A stretch of 46,193 bases of DNA from Sulfurimonas sp. (GTDB taxonomy: Bacteria; Campylobacterota; Campylobacteria; Campylobacterales; Sulfurimonadaceae). The stretch spans positions 1 to 46,193 of the forward strand of contig NZ_JACUTS010000007.1 of the NCBI RefSeq assembly GCF_014859695.1. Reading direction: 5' to 3'. Below, one piece after another: positions 33,336 through 42,321 of this stretch. The position numbers were made by a program, and so were the translations under genes. The stretch's first letter is position 1; the number at the start of each line of letters is the position of its first letter. The notes under the pieces are model-generated. The model was not told where the DNA came from. It saw only the letters and a list, made by a program, of their open reading frames with translations, and searched no databases.

Positions 33336-33471
33336 GACCTTACGCACTTTTGTAAAAAAGTTTGTAGAACACCTTATAATTCTCGAAAAAGATACTTTTT
33401 CGTAGCTTTAGGGGGTTGTAGGGACATTTGTCCCTGCCACTAAAATGGACGCGTTCGTTTTAGTGCGTAAC
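33336..33471 (+). repeat. Structured intergenic repeat, copy A (upstream of the SYLF gene)
   Basis: Reads in the direction of the gene behind it. Three hairpins: CGAAAAAG/CTTTTTCG (33384-33391 with 33395-33402), AGGGACA/TGTCCCT (33420-33426 with 33429-33435), and CACTAAAATG/CGTTTTAGTG (33438-33447 with 33456-33465) with loop GACGCGTT. Between hairpins 1 and 2 lies the conserved linker TAGCTTTAGGGGGTTGT. A TATAAT at 33375-33380 precedes hairpin 1. Nearly identical to copy C on the opposite strand over more than 100 bp, and related to copy B. Confidence 0.85.
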
Positions 33472-33553
33472 ATCAATTATAGACTTTACCTATTTTAATA
33501 AATTATGATATTATTATTGCTATAAACTTAGAGTAGCGCTAAAGGCTTGCACA

Positions 33554-34144
33554 ATGAAACACCTAAAACTAATCGTCGGCTTACTTCTAATAGCTCTCAT
33601 ATTTTCTGGATTTTGGTCGGGAAAGAGCAAAAGAGAGATACGCGAAGAGAACAGGCTTGAGAGAGTAGATCGTATCATTGCCAGCAACCAAACAATGCAA
33701 CTGCTCTATAAATATGCACCTGAGGCTAGAAAAATTGTGCTCCGCTCTTACGGATATGCAACATTTAGTAACGTCGGAGTAAATCTAGTTCTCTTCTCGG
33801 CAGAGGGCGGAAAAGGGATGGCACATAACAACAGGACAGGTATCAACACCTACATGAACATGGCGTCCGGCGGCTTAGGGCTTGGGCTTGGAGTTAAAGA
33901 TTTTAGAGCTGTTTTTCTCTTTGAGAACAAAAGAGCTTATGACACTTTTGTAAACTCTGGCTGGGAAGCAAACGCGCAAGCAGATGCTGCTGCAAAGTAT
34001 GAAGAGAGCGGCGGCTCACTTAATGCGGCAATCACTGTTGCTCCAGGCGTAAGACTCTATAAACTAACACAAAACGGCTTAGCGCTTCAAGCTACTGTTC
34101 AAGGAACAAAATATTGGAAAGATGCAGAACTTAACAAAAACTAA
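33554..34144 (+). CDS. SYLF-domain (Ysc84-type lipid-binding) protein, exported
   Basis: 196 aa with an N-terminal signal or anchor (LIVGLLLIALIFSGFW) and the SYLF domain: YGYATFSNVGVNLVLFSAEGGKGM, a Gly-rich SGGLGLGLGVKDFRAVFLFEN and ending GTKYWKDAELN. SYLF domains bind phosphoinositides in eukaryotes; bacterial versions are envelope proteins of unknown lipid preference. The ATG at 33554 is 82 bp after repeat element A; a TATAAA at about 33521 could also promote it. Monocistronic, followed by the DUF3015 gene 58 bp on. Confidence 0.85.
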   Translation: MKHLKLIVGLLLIALIFSGFWSGKSKREIREENRLERVDRIIASNQTMQLLYKYAPEARKIVLRSYGYATFSNVGVNLVLFSAEGGKGMAHNNRTGINTYMNMASGGLGLGLGVKDFRAVFLFENKRAYDTFVNSGWEANAQADAAAKYEESGGSLNAAITVAPGVRLYKLTQNGLALQATVQGTKYWKDAELNKN

Positions 34145-34202
34145 TTTTTAGTTAAGCTAATAAATCTTACAATAGTTTGATCTTAAAATAAAAGGAAGTT
34201 CA

Positions 34203-34649
34203 ATGAAAAAAATTCTAGTTAGTCTTGCGGCAGTTATAGCACTAAGCTCATCTGCAATGGCAGGCGTAAACTCTCAGACTGGTTGTGGTCTTGGTTCTAT
34301 GATTATCAAAGATGATTCAACAGCTGTGTTATTGGCTCTTCAAGCTACGACAAACGGTACTTCAGGCAACCAGACATTCGGTATAACTTCAGGAACTTTG
34401 GGTTGCCAAAAAACTCAATTTGTAATGAATGGACAAGCTGAAGAGTTTGTTGCTTCAAATATGGATCAACTTGCTAAAGAGATAGCAATCGGACATGGAG
34501 AGAGCATCGATACGTTGGCAGAACTTTTAGAGGTATCCGACCAAGCTACTTTCTCTGCATCTCTACAAGAGAACTACAACAAAATTTACACTAGCCAAGA
34601 TGTAAAAATGGCTGATGTACTTGACAATATCTCTACAACAACTCTTTAA
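34203..34649 (+). CDS. DUF3015 family exported protein
   Basis: 148 aa with a classic signal peptide cut after SSAMA, then GCGLGSMIIKD, NQTFGITSGTLGC and EEFVASNMDQLAKEIAIGHGESIDTLAELL, the characteristic order of DUF3015. The two cysteines could be disulphide-bonded in the periplasm. AAAGGAAG site before the ATG. Ends at a 14-bp-stem hairpin. Members are common in Campylobacterota and marine proteobacteria; function is not established. Confidence 0.88.
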   Translation: MKKILVSLAAVIALSSSAMAGVNSQTGCGLGSMIIKDDSTAVLLALQATTNGTSGNQTFGITSGTLGCQKTQFVMNGQAEEFVASNMDQLAKEIAIGHGESIDTLAELLEVSDQATFSASLQENYNKIYTSQDVKMADVLDNISTTTL

Positions 34650-34656
34650 AAAAAGT

Positions 34657-34688
34657 CAAAATCAAACGAATTTTTTCGTTTGATTTTG
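34657..34688. terminator. Intrinsic terminator with a 14-bp perfect stem
   Basis: CAAAATCAAACGAA (34657-34670) pairs without mismatch to TTCGTTTGATTTTG (34675-34688) around TTTT. It follows the DUF3015 stop by 7 bp. A-rich on the left and T-rich on the right, so it fits termination of the plus-strand gene. Confidence 0.8.
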
Positions 34689-34719
34689 CTCTTCTAAACA
34701 TCAACTTCAGGAACTTCCT

Positions 34720-36546
34720 ATTTTAAACAAATTATTTTTGCTACTTACTATTTCTCTCTCTCTTTTGAATGCTTCTTCAGATCTTTATAAACAAAAAGCG
34801 CAAGAACTAAATCTATCGGACTCAAGATACTGGAATCTGCTGCTGCATATGCAAGACGGCAGAAGCGAGATAGACGATGAGAGATTTTTTTTATCACCCA
34901 ACGGCAAAACAGATGCAAAAGATGAACTTAATGCCACTATTGATGCGCTTTTGAATGAGACTGCTTTTGATGACAACGCAACTGCATGCAGATTTCCTGC
35001 AAGAAAAGCCTGGCTAAAAGAAAAACTCTCTATTTCAAACCTTCCTGAAGTGAAATGTGAAAAGTATGATGCCATCGTCAAGAGACTAAAGCCAAAATCT
35101 GTAACTCTTGTTTTCCCATCAGCCCACATAAACTCTCCAGCTTCCATGTTTGGACACACATTTTTACGTATTAACTCGGTATATGACTCTAAACTTCTCT
35201 CTTATGCCGTAAATTACGCTGCAGATGCAAATCCGGATGAAGAGAATGCCGTACTTTTTGCAATCAAGGGTCTCTTTGGAGGATACTTCGGAAGATACTC
35301 GCTGCTTCCATACTATGACAAACTCAAAGAGTATAGAGATAGCGAGCAGAGAGACATTTGGGAGTATGATCTTGATTTTAGCGAAGATGAGACGCGCAGA
35401 ATGATAGAGCATATCTGGGAGCTCAACGAAACACACTCATACTACTATTTTTTTACCGAAAACTGCTCATACAACATGCTCTGGTTCTTAGAGGTTGCAA
35501 GACCGTCGCTACACCTCAGAGAGTATTTTAACTATCAGGTAATTCCTCTAGAGACTGCTCATGTCGCAAATCTAGAAAACATCATTAAAGATAAGTTTTT
35601 CAGACCATCAAAAAGAACCACTCTTTTAAAATATGAGGAACTTATAGAGAGAAAAAATATCCACCTCCCGCTACAACTGGTAGATTTGGACATCTCACTA
35701 GATGATGTTTTAACAAATTTAAATATTGAAGTGCAGCAGAAAAAATATATTCTAGAAGCCTCAATAGAGCTGCTTGAGTACAAATTTAGCAAAAGCAAAA
35801 TAGAAAAAGAGAGATACTTAGAGCTCTTCCATGAGCTCTCAAAAGCAAGAGCAAAACTTGGGCAGGGAGATAAACTGGATATAAAAACCCCTCCAAATCC
35901 CATTGAGAGCCATAGAGCTATAAGAGCAACCATCGGCGCCGGCTCCAGAGATGGTAACGCTATTGGCTTTTTAGGTGTTCGCCCCGCATATCATGACCTA
36001 GAAGATAGTAACTATGGATTTTTAAGAGGCACTCAAATTGAGTTTATGAATCTTGAGCTCTCCTACTCAAAGAGTGACTTAGAGGTTGAAGATGCAACCA
36101 TTCTCTCTATTGTCTCTCTTGCACAAAGATCTCACTTTTTTGAAAGCCTCTCTTGGAGAACAAAGTTTGGCTGGGATAGAAACTCTCTTGAGTCTACAGC
36201 AAATTTCATAGGTACTGTAGGCGTAGGACTGAGCTGGGGAAATAAACTTGGCTACACTTACATCATGGCTGATCCGCTTTTTTATCTCGGCGGAAAAGCA
36301 AAATCTGCAATAGGCGGTTCTGTCGGTGTCGTTTTTGACAGATATAACTCAATGAGCACTAATATTGAAGCTACTAGAAGATGGTACGATAACGGTGAGG
36401 AACAAAATATGGTTGCTCTCTCACAAAGCTTTAGAGTCTCGCAAAACACTCAAATAAAGTTTAAATATGACTATAAAGAGAGAGGCAAACAAGAAGTAAA
36501 TAATAAAGAGGATAGCTTGAGAGTCTATCTAAACCTCTACTTTTAA
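34720..36546 (+). CDS. DUF4105 (Lnb N-terminal-like) periplasmic domain plus outer-membrane beta-barrel-like C-terminus
   Basis: About 608 aa. Residues 100-330 carry the DUF4105 hallmarks: VFPSAHINSPASMFGHTFLRI (GH motif), GGYFGRYSLLPYYDKLKEY, and FFTENCSYNMLWFLE (Cys of the papain-like NlpC/Lnb fold), implying a His/Cys hydrolase. The C-terminal 200 residues have alternating strands (NYGFLRGTQIEFMNLELSYS to a final aromatic YF), as in outer-membrane barrels. The conventional start, TTG at 34738, has no ribosome site at proper spacing; ATT at 34720, six bases after AGGAA, would complete a standard signal peptide (LNKLFLLLTISLSLLNASS), and I use that. Function unknown. Confidence 0.75.
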   Translation: MLNKLFLLLTISLSLLNASSDLYKQKAQELNLSDSRYWNLLLHMQDGRSEIDDERFFLSPNGKTDAKDELNATIDALLNETAFDDNATACRFPARKAWLKEKLSISNLPEVKCEKYDAIVKRLKPKSVTLVFPSAHINSPASMFGHTFLRINSVYDSKLLSYAVNYAADANPDEENAVLFAIKGLFGGYFGRYSLLPYYDKLKEYRDSEQRDIWEYDLDFSEDETRRMIEHIWELNETHSYYYFFTENCSYNMLWFLEVARPSLHLREYFNYQVIPLETAHVANLENIIKDKFFRPSKRTTLLKYEELIERKNIHLPLQLVDLDISLDDVLTNLNIEVQQKKYILEASIELLEYKFSKSKIEKERYLELFHELSKARAKLGQGDKLDIKTPPNPIESHRAIRATIGAGSRDGNAIGFLGVRPAYHDLEDSNYGFLRGTQIEFMNLELSYSKSDLEVEDATILSIVSLAQRSHFFESLSWRTKFGWDRNSLESTANFIGTVGVGLSWGNKLGYTYIMADPLFYLGGKAKSAIGGSVGVVFDRYNSMSTNIEATRRWYDNGEEQNMVALSQSFRVSQNTQIKFKYDYKERGKQEVNNKEDSLRVYLNLYF

Positions 36547-36562
36547 GAGTTACTTTAACTCT
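36546..36562. terminator. Small hairpin between convergent DUF4105 and AMIN genes
   Basis: AGAGTT (36546-36551) pairs with AACTCT (36557-36562) around ACTTT. It overlaps both gene ends, which are only 3 bp apart; a short stem, so a weak signal. Confidence 0.35.
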
Positions 36563-37206
36563 ATAAGATAGCCATCAACAATTTTTTTAAAATTATATCT
36601 ATAGAGTCCATCCAACTCCACAACAACTCTGTAGTAACCGTCATGATTTCCGATTCTTACCTCATTGAAGATATTGTTTGGAACTTTTTTAATGTAACTT
36701 TTAATGCTGCTGTCTCTTTTGAAATCTATAACAAGCCTATGAGGATTGACAAGCAAAAAATTTCTTATTGCCTCATCTTCTGTTACTAGTTTTAAACTCT
36801 TTTGAGATGAGAAGAGCGAAACATATTTTATAGAAGCAATCTTTTGATAGGTCTCTTTTTTTTGAACACTTTTTTGAGTGGAAGCTGCAGTTCGCGGCTG
36901 CGTATTGTTATCTTGTTGGGCATAGCTCTGGGAGATAAAGAGAGGAAGGTGCCAATCAACGGCATTGTTAAGTTCTATACTTTTTTTCTCAATAGAGCCG
37001 TCAAGATTTTTAAACTCCACGGTTACCTTTTGAAGAACTCTTGCTTGTGAGGGAATGGCTATGGTAGCTCTTTTTAGAGGCTCACTCTCTCTATCTTTAT
37101 TTGATGTAATCAATATATCTTTCTCGCCCTCAGACGCAAAGAAGGGATTCTCTCTAGCATCAAGAAGCAAAAAAAACAAAAAAGATATAAACAGAACTCT
37201 AATCAA
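36550..37206 (-). CDS. AMIN-domain exported protein
   Basis: About 218 aa: a signal peptide (LFISFLFFLLLDA), a variable linker rich in Gln/Thr, then a C-terminal AMIN domain (PHRLVIDFKRDSS, NNIFNEVRIGNHDGYYRVVVELD, YLIELK). AMIN domains bind peptidoglycan-associated partners and target proteins to the envelope. I use TTG at 37206 because AGAGGGG lies five bases before it; GTGs at 37212 and 37233 are alternatives, and the latter sits at the edge of repeat B. In Campylobacter a similar gene follows eno and the ftsB-like gene. Confidence 0.78.
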   Translation of the reverse strand: MIRVLFISFLFFLLLDARENPFFASEGEKDILITSNKDRESEPLKRATIAIPSQARVLQKVTVEFKNLDGSIEKKSIELNNAVDWHLPLFISQSYAQQDNNTQPRTAASTQKSVQKKETYQKIASIKYVSLFSSQKSLKLVTEDEAIRNFLLVNPHRLVIDFKRDSSIKSYIKKVPNNIFNEVRIGNHDGYYRVVVELDGLYRYNFKKIVDGYLIELK

Positions 37207-37224
37207 AGTCACCCCTCTTATAAT

Positions 37225-37387
37225 GTTAAACACTCAAACGAACTCGTCCGTTTTAGTGGCAGGGACTTAAGGTCCCTACAACCCCCTTACCATGTAGTAT
37301 GCCATTGGTTAGCATACCTAAAAGCTACAAAACGAAGTTTCTTTAGAAAAAACAAGTTTTTCGAGATTTCTATGGTGTATTATATCA
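37225..37387 (-). repeat. Structured intergenic repeat, copy B (upstream of the AMIN gene)
   Basis: Sense is the minus strand. Compared with A and C it has the final hairpin (CACTAAAACG with CGTTTGAGTG, one mismatch), the middle hairpin (AGGGAC/GTCCCT, 37261-37266 with 37272-37277), the AGGGGGTTGT linker and a CTCGAAAAACTTG start. An extra 40-50 bp segment with a TATGC/GCATA stem is inserted between AGCTTT and AGGGGG. A TATAAT (minus strand, near 37383-37378) precedes it. Confidence 0.75.
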
Positions 37388-37397
37388 AGATTAAGCG

Positions 37398-37676
37398 CTA
37401 TTTTGCAGAAATCTCTTTTAACTCAAAATACTCTTTTTGAAGCTCTGCATTTTGAGTTCTAAGTCTGCTAATTTCACTTTGCAGATACTCCTCATAATCT
37501 TGAAGTCCAAGCATAACCTCTAGCGAATTGGTTCCGTACAGAAGTATGCCGATATATACCCCTGTTACCAGTACAAATGTAAGAAGTATTAAGAACTTTG
37601 CTAAAGACAGACCTAGATATTTTTGCGTAAAACTCTGCGTGTCGTCTATTCCCTCGTAAAGCTCTTCATCTCTCAT
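37398..37676 (-). CDS. FtsB/DivIC-like septum formation initiator protein
   Basis: 92 aa bitopic protein: short cytoplasmic N-terminus, one helix (about residues 26-46, FLILLTFVLVTGVYIGILLYG), then a periplasmic coiled coil (EEYLQSEISRLRTQNAELQKEYFELKE). This is the layout of FtsB/DivIC, which join FtsL and FtsQ in the divisome. It is located just after eno, where FtsB-like genes commonly occur in proteobacteria. Nine bp separate it from eno, so the two are co-transcribed. Confidence 0.82.
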   Translation of the reverse strand: MRDEELYEGIDDTQSFTQKYLGLSLAKFLILLTFVLVTGVYIGILLYGTNSLEVMLGLQDYEEYLQSEISRLRTQNAELQKEYFELKEISAK

Positions 37677-37685
37677 TAAAAGCTC

Positions 37686-38951
37686 TTATTTGAAAAGTTT
37701 TGAACCTAAATACTCACCGTAAACAACTTCATTTTCTATTTCTAAGAGGCGATTGTACTTAGCTGTTCTCTCTGAGCGAGCAGTAGAACCTGTTTTTATC
37801 TCGCCACAGTTTAGTGCAACAGCAAAGTCTGCAATGAAAGCATCTTCACTCTCGCCTGAACGGTGACTCATAACACACTTGTAGCCGTTTCTTTGAGCAA
37901 GGCGGACAGTAAGCATAGTTTCGCTTACCGAGCCGATTTGATTTGGCTTAATCAAGATAGAGTTTGCGATTCCTTTTTGGATTCCTTCGTTGAGGATGTT
38001 AGCATTTGTAACAAAAAGATCATCACCTACAAGCTGTACTTTGTCGCCCAACTTTTCGGTTAGTATCTTCCAGCCGTCCCAGTCATCCTCGCTTAAGCCG
38101 TCCTCGATAGAGACGATTGGATATTTTGAGCATAAATCAACATAGTAATCAACAAGCTCTGCAGAAGTTACTGTTCTGTTTTCGCTCTCTAGTCTATAGC
38201 CGCCATCTGCAACAAGTTCGCTTGCCGCAACATCAAGAGCGATTGCCATCTGCTCTCCTGCTTTGTACCCAGCCTTTTCTATCGCTTCCATAATGATCTG
38301 GATAGGCTCTTCATTTGAGCTTAAATCAGGTGCAAAACCACCCTCGTCTCCAAGAGCCGTATTATGTTTTTTTGCTTTTAAAATAGCTTTTAGATTGTGG
38401 TAAACCTCTGCTGAGGCTTGAAGTGAAGTTGCAAAATCATCAAATCCGACCGGCATAATCATATACTCTTGAAAATCCACTGAGTTGTCTGCATGTGAAC
38501 CGCCGTTAATAATGTTGAGCATCGGCGTAGGAATAACCATAGCATTAGCTCCGCCAAGATAGCGGTAAAGAGGGATACCCAAACTCTTTGCTGCGGCACG
38601 TGCAACTGCCATAGAGACACCCAGAACTGCATTTGCACCTAGATTTCCGTAGTTCTCAGTTCCATCAAGCTCTTTCATTGTGGCATCGATTACGGCTTGA
38701 TTAAACGGAGAAAGCCCGATAATAGCATCAGAAATTTGACTATTTACATTTTCTACCGCTTTTAGTACGCCTTTGCCCATATATCTGCTGCCGCCATCAC
38801 GAAGTTCCAGCGCTTCGCGCTTGCCAGTGCTCGCGCCAGATGGCACGATTGCACTCTCTTTTGTTCCATCACTAAGCTCTACTGTAGCTTTTACCGTCGG
38901 GTTTCCACGTGAATCCATCACTTCTATTGCACTAACATTATCTATAAACAT
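37686..38951 (-). CDS. eno: Enolase (phosphopyruvate hydratase)
   Basis: 421 aa, full length. Conserved segments: [62 protein letters not shown], the catalytic loop [24 protein letters not shown], and SHRSGESED. It interconverts 2-phosphoglycerate and PEP; in an autotroph this mostly serves gluconeogenesis. Mg2+ ligands (Asp, Glu, Asp) lie in the segments listed. ATG at 38951 with AAGAAGG upstream; the only leader available is the 200-bp gap to recA, which is mostly repeat C. Confidence 0.97.
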   Translation of the reverse strand: MFIDNVSAIEVMDSRGNPTVKATVELSDGTKESAIVPSGASTGKREALELRDGGSRYMGKGVLKAVENVNSQISDAIIGLSPFNQAVIDATMKELDGTENYGNLGANAVLGVSMAVARAAAKSLGIPLYRYLGGANAMVIPTPMLNIINGGSHADNSVDFQEYMIMPVGFDDFATSLQASAEVYHNLKAILKAKKHNTALGDEGGFAPDLSSNEEPIQIIMEAIEKAGYKAGEQMAIALDVAASELVADGGYRLESENRTVTSAELVDYYVDLCSKYPIVSIEDGLSEDDWDGWKILTEKLGDKVQLVGDDLFVTNANILNEGIQKGIANSILIKPNQIGSVSETMLTVRLAQRNGYKCVMSHRSGESEDAFIADFAVALNCGEIKTGSTARSERTAKYNRLLEIENEVVYGEYLGSKLFK

Positions 38952-38976
38952 TATTTATCTACCTTCTTATTTTTTT

Positions 38977-39114
38977 GTTACACACTGAAACGAACGCGTC
39001 CGTTTCAGTGTCAGGGACAAATGTCCCTACAACCCCCTAAAGCTACGAAAAACTTTGTTTTTCGAGAATTACAAGGGTATGTTTTATGTACTTTTATGAA
39101 AAGCGTATAAGGTC
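38977..39114 (-). repeat. Structured intergenic repeat, copy C (upstream of eno)
   Basis: Sense is the minus strand, toward eno. Perfect stems: CACTGAAACG/CGTTTCAGTG (38983-38992 with 39001-39010), AGGGACA/TGTCCCT (39013-39019 with 39022-39028), CGAAAAAC/GTTTTTCG (39046-39053 with 39057-39064). Relative to copy A, stem pairs change together (G-C to A-T in the long stem, C-G to G-C in the last pair of the third). A TGTAAT stands where A has TATAAT. Homology with A continues to the GACCTTA end near 39114. Confidence 0.85.
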
Positions 39115-39151
39115 ATTATTATTTTTAATTTTATATCGCTTAACGGGCGGA

Positions 39152-40189
39152 TTATAAATCTGCATCCTCTATCTCTAGAGTATCCATTGTCATAAGTGAG
39201 TTTATGCCCATGGCCGCTTTTATTTTCTCTTCAATTTCGCGAGCCATTTCTGGGTCTTCTTTAAACTTAGCCTTGACATTTTCACGCCCTTGACCGAGTT
39301 TTGCCTCTCCATAAGAGAACCAAGCGCCGCTCTTGTCTATGATATCAAGCTTAACGCCATAATCTACAAGTTCGCCCTCTTTTGAGATACCTTCACCGAA
39401 CATTATATCAAACTCAGCTTGGCGAAACGGAGGTGCTACCTTGTTTTTTATAACCTTTGCTTTTACACGGTTGCCTATTTGGCTCTCGCCCTGCTTTAGA
39501 GATGCAATACGCCTAACATCTATACGAACCGAAGCGTAAAACTTAAGCGCATTTCCTCCGGTAGTAGTCTCCGGCGAGCCGTATCCCATCATACCGATTT
39601 TCATACGAATCTGATTGATAAAAATAACCGTACAGTTCATTTTATGCAAAATACCCGTTAACTTACGAAGAGCTTTTGACATAAGACGTGCTTGAACACC
39701 GACATTTTGGTCAGACATTTCACCCTCTATTTCAGACTTTGGCGTAAGCGCCGCAACCGAGTCGATAACTATCAGGTCTATTGCGCCGCTGCGAGCGATA
39801 GTCTCAACTATGTCTAAAGCCTGTTCGCCGTAATCCGGTTGAGAAACAAGCAGATTGTCAACATCAACACCAAGATTTTTAGCATACCCGACATCAAGGG
39901 CATGTTCTGCATCAATAAATGCACAAATACCGCCGGCTTTTTGGCACTCTGCCGTTATTTGAAGTGCCAAAGTTGTCTTTCCTGAACTCTCAGGCCCATA
40001 TATCTCGACAACTCTGCCCTGCGGTACTCCGCCGATGCCGAGTGCAAGGTCAAGTCCGATAGAACCGGTACTAATCGACTCAATCGGCATTATCTCTTTA
40101 TCGCCTAGTCTCATAAGCGCGCCCTTGCCGAATGCCTTATCAATCTGCTTCATAGCTAAGTCTAATGATTTTTGTTTATTCGCGTCCAT
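39152..40189 (-). CDS. recA: Recombinase RecA
   Basis: 345 aa. Walker [29 protein letters not shown] (Walker B), the MAW motif and loop regions ([48 protein letters not shown]) are all intact. It catalyses strand exchange and co-protease activity. Start is ATG 40189 with AGAGAG upstream; the frame extends to 40231 without a ribosome site. No SOS box recognised in its leader. The order with mqnD, fliQ and murB on the divergent side matches what I recall of Campylobacter. Confidence 0.97.
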   Translation of the reverse strand: MDANKQKSLDLAMKQIDKAFGKGALMRLGDKEIMPIESISTGSIGLDLALGIGGVPQGRVVEIYGPESSGKTTLALQITAECQKAGGICAFIDAEHALDVGYAKNLGVDVDNLLVSQPDYGEQALDIVETIARSGAIDLIVIDSVAALTPKSEIEGEMSDQNVGVQARLMSKALRKLTGILHKMNCTVIFINQIRMKIGMMGYGSPETTTGGNALKFYASVRIDVRRIASLKQGESQIGNRVKAKVIKNKVAPPFRQAEFDIMFGEGISKEGELVDYGVKLDIIDKSGAWFSYGEAKLGQGRENVKAKFKEDPEMAREIEEKIKAAMGINSLMTMDTLEIEDADL

Positions 40190-40361
40190 ATTTGACTCTC
40201 TTATATTAAATTTAGACTTATTGTACGACAACTTTTGATTTTTATTTTAAAATATTGCAAATTGTCATATTTTTATACAGAAATTCTATATAAAATTAGT
40301 GGGATTTTATCCTTATTTGGTTAAAATTTAGTTTATATTTTTAAGTAGATAGGCGACTAAT

Positions 40362-41225
40362 TTGAAAAAAACAGTTATTGCACACTCTCCGGACGCTGAT
40401 GACGTATTTATGTATTATGCTATTAAGTTTGGCTGGGTAGATATGGATGGCGTAAAATTTGACAATATCGCCGAAGATATTCAAACTCTAAATGAAAAAG
40501 CACTTGAGGGAGTTTATGAGATAGTCGCCATAAGCTTTGCCCTCTACCCTCATATAAGAGATGATTATGCTCTGTTGAGCACCGCCGTTAGTTTTGGAGA
40601 GGGTTATGGACCTAAACTCATCAAAAAAAAAGGTGCTAAACTCAAACGCAATTTCAAAGTTGCTCTTAGCGGCAAACACACGACCAACGCTATGCTTTTT
40701 CGCATTGCCTACCCTGATGCCAGAGTGACATATATGAACTTTTTGGAGATTGAGCAGGCTGTTCTTGATGGAAAAGTTGATGCGGGCGTGCTTATTCATG
40801 AGAGCATTTTGACCTACAATGATGCGCTTGAAGTTGAGAGAGAGATGTGGGATATTTGGCAAGAACTCGCAGGAGATGAGCTTCCTCTCCCCCTGGGAGG
40901 CATGGCGATTAGCCGCTCTATACCTCTAAACAGAGCCATAGAGTACGAGCGCACCCTAACAAGAGCAGTGCAAGTAGCGCGCGATCACAAATATAAACTC
41001 TCACAAATGCTGCTTGAGAGGGATCTTGTACGCATAGATGCGCCTACTTTGGATAAATATCTTGAACTTTACGCAAATGACAACTCCATAACTCTGAGCG
41101 AAATACAGTATAAAGCTATAAACAAACTTTTTGAGATTGGTTACAAAAACGGTTTTTATGATTCTCCTCTAAAAGTTGAAGACTTTATGATACCAACCGA
41201 GTATCAAGAGATAAGAAATTCATAA
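40362..41225 (+). CDS. mqnD: 1,4-dihydroxy-6-naphthoate synthase (futalosine menaquinone pathway)
   Basis: 287 aa, periplasmic-binding-protein fold enzyme. Conserved: AHSPDADDVFMYYAIKFGW, EDIQTLNEKALEG, ISFALYPHIRDDYALLSTAVSFGEGYGP, then DAGVLIHESILTY and PLPLGGMAISR. MqnD makes dihydroxynaphthoate from cyclic dehypoxanthinyl futalosine, placing menaquinone synthesis on the futalosine route, as in all known Campylobacterota. TTG start at 40362 with AGGCGACTAA before it. Its TAA overlaps the fliQ ATG by one base. Confidence 0.9.
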   Translation: MKKTVIAHSPDADDVFMYYAIKFGWVDMDGVKFDNIAEDIQTLNEKALEGVYEIVAISFALYPHIRDDYALLSTAVSFGEGYGPKLIKKKGAKLKRNFKVALSGKHTTNAMLFRIAYPDARVTYMNFLEIEQAVLDGKVDAGVLIHESILTYNDALEVEREMWDIWQELAGDELPLPLGGMAISRSIPLNRAIEYERTLTRAVQVARDHKYKLSQMLLERDLVRIDAPTLDKYLELYANDNSITLSEIQYKAINKLFEIGYKNGFYDSPLKVEDFMIPTEYQEIRNS

Positions 41226-41491
41226 TGGAAGCAAAGCTCGTATCGCTGGGAATTGAAACATTTAAAATAGCGCTCATGCTTGCACTCCCCGGTCTTTTAA
41301 CCGGTATGTTTATAGGTTTGGCGGTAAGTATATTTCAAGCTACTACACAGATTAATGAGATGACTCTTAGCTTTATTCCTAAAATTATCGGCGTAGTTAT
41401 TGTTGTAATATTAACGATGCCTTGGATGTTAAATGCAATGACAGACTTCTCTTTAAACATTTTTAATATGATTCCAGCCTTTGTAGAGTAA
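41225..41491 (+). CDS. fliQ: Flagellar biosynthesis protein FliQ
   Basis: 88 aa, two membrane helices with the family sequence LALPGLLTGMFIGLAVSIFQATTQINEMTLSFIPKI in the first half and PWMLNAMTDFSLNIF at the end. FliQ is part of the FliPQR export gate of the flagellar type III system, so the organism is motile or at least carries the apparatus. It shares one base with mqnD upstream and one with murB downstream (TAATG at both joins). Codon usage is normal for the region. Confidence 0.94.
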   Translation: MEAKLVSLGIETFKIALMLALPGLLTGMFIGLAVSIFQATTQINEMTLSFIPKIIGVVIVVILTMPWMLNAMTDFSLNIFNMIPAFVE

Positions 41492-42318
41492 TGAAGAGCC
41501 AAACAATGGACTTCAGCAAATTCTCCTCCATTAAGATTGGCGGAAATTTAGATGTTTTTCTGCTTGAAGATTGCAACCAAGACCATGAAGATTTTTACAT
41601 TATCGGCTCATGTAACAATATTTTAATGGGCACAAAACCTCCTCCTCTTTTAAAACTAAGCAAGAAGTATGACTATATAAAGATAGAGGAGAACACTCTT
41701 AAGATCGGCGCTGCAACGCCTTCGGGGAAAATAGCCTCTTTTTGCAAAAAATACGATATTGCAAATTTTGAGTTTCTCTCCCATCTGCCGGGAACTTTAG
41801 GCGGTTTGGTCTATATGAACGCAGGACTTAAAGAGTATGAGATATTTAATCATCTGCTCTTTATAACTACATGCAGCGGTGTTTTTCAAAAAAGAGAAAT
41901 TGCGCATGGATACAGGTTTACAAATATTAAAACTCCTATTTTAGAAGCAACTTTTTTGCTAGAGTACGGGTATGACAAAGAGAAGCTCTTAATGTTTAAA
42001 GGTATGCGTGACAACCAACCCTCAACACCGAGTGCAGGAAGCTGTTTTAAAAATCCACAGAATGATTATGCAGGCAGACTAATTGAAGCAGTCGGACTTA
42101 AAGGCTATAGAGTGGGCGGGGTGGAGTTTAGCTCACAACATGCAAACTTTTTGGTAAATGTGGGAAATGGAACTTTTGATGATGCAATATTTTTGATACA
42201 AGAGGCTCAAAAACGAGTATATGATGCGTTTAAAATCTGGCTTGAGTGTGAAATTGCGGTTTTAGATACGAAATATATGGGTAAGAATTCACCGCTTCAT
42301 AATCCCTACAAAAAGTAG
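41491..42318 (+). CDS. murB: UDP-N-acetylenolpyruvoylglucosamine reductase
   Basis: 275 aa, FAD-binding. Motifs: SSIKIGG, IIGSCNNILMG (FAD loop), FEFLSHLPGTLGGLVYMNAG, YRFTNIKTPILEATF, PSTPSAGSCFKNP with the catalytic Ser, and a final SSQHANFLVN. It reduces the enolpyruvyl group in peptidoglycan precursor synthesis. The length is short for MurB (type II-like), normal in Campylobacterota. A small CCTAC/GTAGG hairpin (42305-42319) spans its stop codon and separates it from the convergent nifU by 3 bp. Confidence 0.93.
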   Translation: MKSQTMDFSKFSSIKIGGNLDVFLLEDCNQDHEDFYIIGSCNNILMGTKPPPLLKLSKKYDYIKIEENTLKIGAATPSGKIASFCKKYDIANFEFLSHLPGTLGGLVYMNAGLKEYEIFNHLLFITTCSGVFQKREIAHGYRFTNIKTPILEATFLLEYGYDKEKLLMFKGMRDNQPSTPSAGSCFKNPQNDYAGRLIEAVGLKGYRVGGVEFSSQHANFLVNVGNGTFDDAIFLIQEAQKRVYDAFKIWLECEIAVLDTKYMGKNSPLHNPYKK

Positions 42319-42321
42319 GAA

